A stretch of DNA of 64,000 bases from Pseudomonas jessenii. Lineage in GTDB: Bacteria; Pseudomonadota; Gammaproteobacteria; Pseudomonadales; Pseudomonadaceae. The notes under the pieces are model-generated. The model was not told the origin of the DNA. It saw only the letters and a program-made list of their open reading frames with translations, and did no database searches. The stretch covers positions 372,001 to 436,000 of the forward strand of contig NZ_NIWT01000005.1 of assembly GCF_002236115.1 (NCBI RefSeq), in the 5' to 3' direction. Position numbers and translations under genes: made by a program. Shown in pieces: positions 61,586 to 64,000 of this stretch (positions within the stretch are counted from its first letter, which is position 1; every line of letters starts with the position of its first letter).

Positions 61586-62953
61586 ATGCGCGGGGCACTA
61601 TTACGCAGCGGTAAGAGCGGGTCATTCACTGCCCTCGGCGAAACAGGTCAACCGGTCTACCGAGCAGCCCTGCAATTGCGCGAAGCCATTCGCCGCAAGA
61701 ACCCCGAGTTGGTCGATCATCTGGCCATCCCTCAAAGCGATGAACTCGGGAACCAGATCGATTGGTACAGCGCTCTCGACGGCGATGTGATTCCGTGGAG
61801 CAGCGCGACCGAAGAAGAACGTGCCCCTGCCCGCCGCCAGCTTGAAGCGCTGAAGACCGCGCTCGAAGAATTGAGCCAGCGTTTCCTGAGTACGGACTCC
61901 GCCGAACAGCCGCAAGGCGACAAAGCCGTGTTCGGTAAGCTGCTCAAGCGCGTGATTCATTTCCCGGACGAAAACTTCGTCTACCTGGTGCAAGGCAAAC
62001 CGGTGCTGACTTTCTGGGGTTTCGAGCATGCCGGCACCGGCAATGGCGATCCCCTGCACTGCCTCTATCAGGTACCACCCGCGTTCACGCTGCCACCCGA
62101 GGTCGAAGCGCCTGTTGTTCCGCCCGTTGTGCCGGTGGTTGCTCGTCCGTGGTGGCGTCGTTGGTGGTGGCTGTTGCTGCTGCCGCTCCTGCTGCTGCTT
62201 TTGTGGCTGTTGCTCGGCCTGCGAGGGTGCGTACCGATTCCGTTGGTGGCGGTAGATTTGCTGCCTGACGGCGTTGTGCCAGTAGAAAAACAACTGGAAG
62301 AGCCGCCACTGACCGGAAATGTCACGACACTCAACAACGTTCCGGTGACAGGCACCGTTATAGGCTCGACCACTGGAACCGGCACCGCCGTGACTGGAAC
62401 GCATGGTGTGGAAACGCCGGCCGTCGAGGGTAACGAGGCTGACATGGCACCCGCCGACTTGACCAAAGACCCGGCCATAGACCCGGCAGCTGAAAACAAA
62501 ACTGAGCCACCAGAAAACAAAACCGCGCCGCCGGATGTCACATCGCCCGAGGCAGAAAAACCCGCCGCTGCCAAACCCGGCCCGCCCCTGAGCATCCCGC
62601 CAGACGCCGCCGACGGTGCCGCCAAGTTTCTCGATGGACAGTACAGCGCAGGCGCCGGGATTCAGGATCGCCGAACCGGCAAACCGCTACGTCTGGAGTA
62701 CCAACTCAAGGACGGTAAGGGCCAAGTCACCGTACATCAGGCCGACGGCTCGAAATGCAGCGGGCCGGTGAGCGCTACTATGAAGGGTGGCAGCCTGGCC
62801 ATCGACAGCCAGGGCCAGGCCGTTTGCGGCGATGGCAGCACTTACGACATGCCCAAGGTCAGCTGCCGCCCAGGGGCGACCACGATCGCAGACTGCACCG
62901 GTGGTTACGGAAAAGAACAATTCCCCATGTCCATGCGGCAAGTGGCCGAATAA
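61586..62953 (+). CDS. srfA: SrfA family protein
   Basis: 455 residues. Cytosolic N-terminal half starting MRGALLRSGKSGSFTALGET and containing QLREAIRRKNPELVDHLAIP-QSDE and FPDENFVYLVQGKPVLTFWG. A single helix at residues 188-213 (WWRRWWWLLLLPLLLLLLWL) is preceded by a Pro/Val linker, so the C-terminal half is likely periplasmic: a Thr/Pro/Ala-rich region, then a domain with four Cys residues in pairs. It is the first gene of the srfABC operon; GGAG lies 7 nt before the ATG. Biological role unknown. Confidence 0.85.
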   Translation: MRGALLRSGKSGSFTALGETGQPVYRAALQLREAIRRKNPELVDHLAIPQSDELGNQIDWYSALDGDVIPWSSATEEERAPARRQLEALKTALEELSQRFLSTDSAEQPQGDKAVFGKLLKRVIHFPDENFVYLVQGKPVLTFWGFEHAGTGNGDPLHCLYQVPPAFTLPPEVEAPVVPPVVPVVARPWWRRWWWLLLLPLLLLLLWLLLGLRGCVPIPLVAVDLLPDGVVPVEKQLEEPPLTGNVTTLNNVPVTGTVIGSTTGTGTAVTGTHGVETPAVEGNEADMAPADLTKDPAIDPAAENKTEPPENKTAPPDVTSPEAEKPAAAKPGPPLSIPPDAADGAAKFLDGQYSAGAGIQDRRTGKPLRLEYQLKDGKGQVTVHQADGSKCSGPVSATMKGGSLAIDSQGQAVCGDGSTYDMPKVSCRPGATTIADCTGGYGKEQFPMSMRQVAE

Positions 62954-62970
62954 AAACGGAATAACCCGAC

Positions 62971-64000
62971 ATGTTGCCTGAAGTCACTCAATTCGAAGAC
63001 ACCGTCACACTGGTCAGCGACACCGGCATCCAGTTCATGGATTTCGCCCTGCGCCTGGATCCCCGCAAGGAACCGGCGGGCGAGTTCGCACCGATGATCA
63101 GCGGGCTGATCTGCCGCCTGGCGTACAACGAAGAGAAAGACTTCTTTTTCTACGAACCCGAACCGGAAAAGGTCGAAAAAGCCAAACCTGCGTTCAGCGT
63201 CGACATGAAAAGCAGCCTCGATTTGCTCGACGGTATTTGGCTGCCGATCCCGTTTTTCCGCTTCATGCCGCCGCATCGCTTCGACGAAGGTCCGACCAAC
63301 TGGTCGCGCATGCGTTTGGTGAAATTGGCAACTCCTGACATCGACGGTAATACCCACCGCCTGACGATGGCGTTCGACAGCCGTGTGATGCCCAAACGTG
63401 ATGGCACTGCCTATCTGGCGCCGAACGATGAAGACATCAGCTCCGGCGTGTCTTTCAAACTGGCGACCAAGGCTAGCGAAACCCGCTGGTTCCTGGCGCA
63501 GCCGTGGGTCAACGAGTGGTTGCTGGAAGTGTTCAATGAGGGCAATGCCCACCGTTCGCGCGCAGAGCTGGACATCGATATTCGCGCTAACCATCACCTG
63601 GCGCACTACCTCAACTTGCTCAGCCTGTTGAGCAAACCGTCAGCCGCCCAGGAGTCGAAGGCCCGGGCGAAAGTTGAAATCCCCGAGCTGAAAGTGGTCG
63701 CCAACGACAGCAATGGCCTGGTCAAACCCATACCGGTGGACCTGGTGCTGGACGTCGGCAACTCGCGCACCTGCGGCATCCTGATCGAAAACCACGGTCA
63801 GGCCGGCTCCGGCCTGAAGCAGAATTATGTGCTGGAACTGCGTGACCTGATCACCCCGGAACACACCTATAACCTGCCGTTTGAAAGCCGCGTGGAGTTC
63901 TCCCAGGCGTACTTCGGCAAGGACCACTGCTCGGTCAAGAGCGGTCGCCACGATGCGTTCCAATGGGCGACGATTGCCCGTGTCGGCAATGAGGCCAGTC
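62971..64000 (+). CDS. srfB: SrfB family protein, truncated by the window edge
   Basis: The first 343 codons are present. The N-terminal region (MLPEVTQFEDTVTLVSDTGI-QFMDFALRLDP) and the linker are followed at about residue 257 by DLVLDVGNSRTCGILIENHG, a phosphate-1 motif of actin/Hsp70-type ATPases. SrfB proteins are large (about 1000 residues) and pair with SrfA and the GTPase-like SrfC. It starts 17 bp after srfA. First seen as SsrB-regulated genes in Salmonella and called a virulence factor, but the mechanism is undefined. Confidence 0.85.
   Translation, partial: MLPEVTQFEDTVTLVSDTGIQFMDFALRLDPRKEPAGEFAPMISGLICRLAYNEEKDFFFYEPEPEKVEKAKPAFSVDMKSSLDLLDGIWLPIPFFRFMPPHRFDEGPTNWSRMRLVKLATPDIDGNTHRLTMAFDSRVMPKRDGTAYLAPNDEDISSGVSFKLATKASETRWFLAQPWVNEWLLEVFNEGNAHRSRAELDIDIRANHHLAHYLNLLSLLSKPSAAQESKARAKVEIPELKVVANDSNGLVKPIPVDLVLDVGNSRTCGILIENHGQAGSGLKQNYVLELRDLITPEHTYNLPFESRVEFSQAYFGKDHCSVKSGRHDAFQWATIARVGNEAS

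Overview
The window is a stretch of a Pseudomonas chromosome, most likely the P. fluorescens group. I base this on the gene order (zapA-6S RNA-fau, ubiD-acyltransferase-rho-trxA, ppx/ppk1-hemB, algP-algQ-dsbB-hemYXDC-algR-argH, cyaA-rnk-cyaY/lptM-lysA-dapF-xerC), on the GC-rich coding sequence, and on thirteen copies of the pseudomonad REP sequence (GTGGGAGCGAGCNNGCTCGCG type) between genes. Nearly all of it is core housekeeping DNA with intact genes. No tRNA, rRNA, CRISPR array, insertion sequence or integrase was seen.

Layout. 1-7.7 kb: end of zapA, 6S RNA with its own promoter and terminator, fau, a tiny membrane protein, an EVE-domain protein, a FliL-like protein, a quinone reductase, a stand-alone TonB-C-domain protein, glpT with a GlpR-type operator, and chaC. 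7-13.3 kb: a 2Fe-2S flavoreductase coupled to ubiD, an acyltransferase, rho and trxA. 13.4-17.2 kb: a probable accessory cassette, a FadR-type regulator divergent from a four-gene polar amino-acid ABC importer. 17.4-25.7 kb: ppx and ppk1 (polyphosphate), hemB, DedA, a sterol-desaturase-like enzyme, elbB and a YaiI protein. 25.8-31.2 kb: a cytochrome c/FTR1 iron permease fusion, a LysE exporter, a small MscS channel and a YheS-type ABC-F ATPase. 31.3-40.7 kb: the alginate-regulation and haem cluster (TIGR02444, algP, an FKBP isomerase, algQ, dsbB, hemY-hemX-hemD-hemC, algR), then argH. No algZ/fimS kinase gene lies next to algR. 42-53 kb: GST, small conserved proteins, cyaA, rnk, the DUF1289 and cyaY genes, and the lptM-lysA-dapF-DUF484-xerC-HAD operon. 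53-56.6 kb: sutA, yjbQ, amtB-glnK (nitrogen) and ubiK.

The parts least explained by the core genome are the AT-richer islet at about 56.6-58.4 kb and the right edge. The islet holds two unrecognised genes, one of them secreted, between ubiK and comM. At the right edge a divergent promoter region with two perfect inverted repeats drives srfA and srfB, an operon whose products look like a membrane-anchored protein and an actin/Hsp70-type ATPase of unknown biological role; srfB runs off the window.

The genes group into a few physiological themes: tetrapyrrole synthesis (hemB, hemC, hemD, hemX, hemY), ubiquinone (ubiD, ubiK and perhaps the coupled reductase), global stress and envelope regulation (6S RNA, AlgQ, AlgP, AlgR, SutA, Rnk, CyaA, Rho, polyphosphate), and nitrogen and amino-acid supply (AmtB, GlnK, the ABC importer, ArgH, LysA/DapF).
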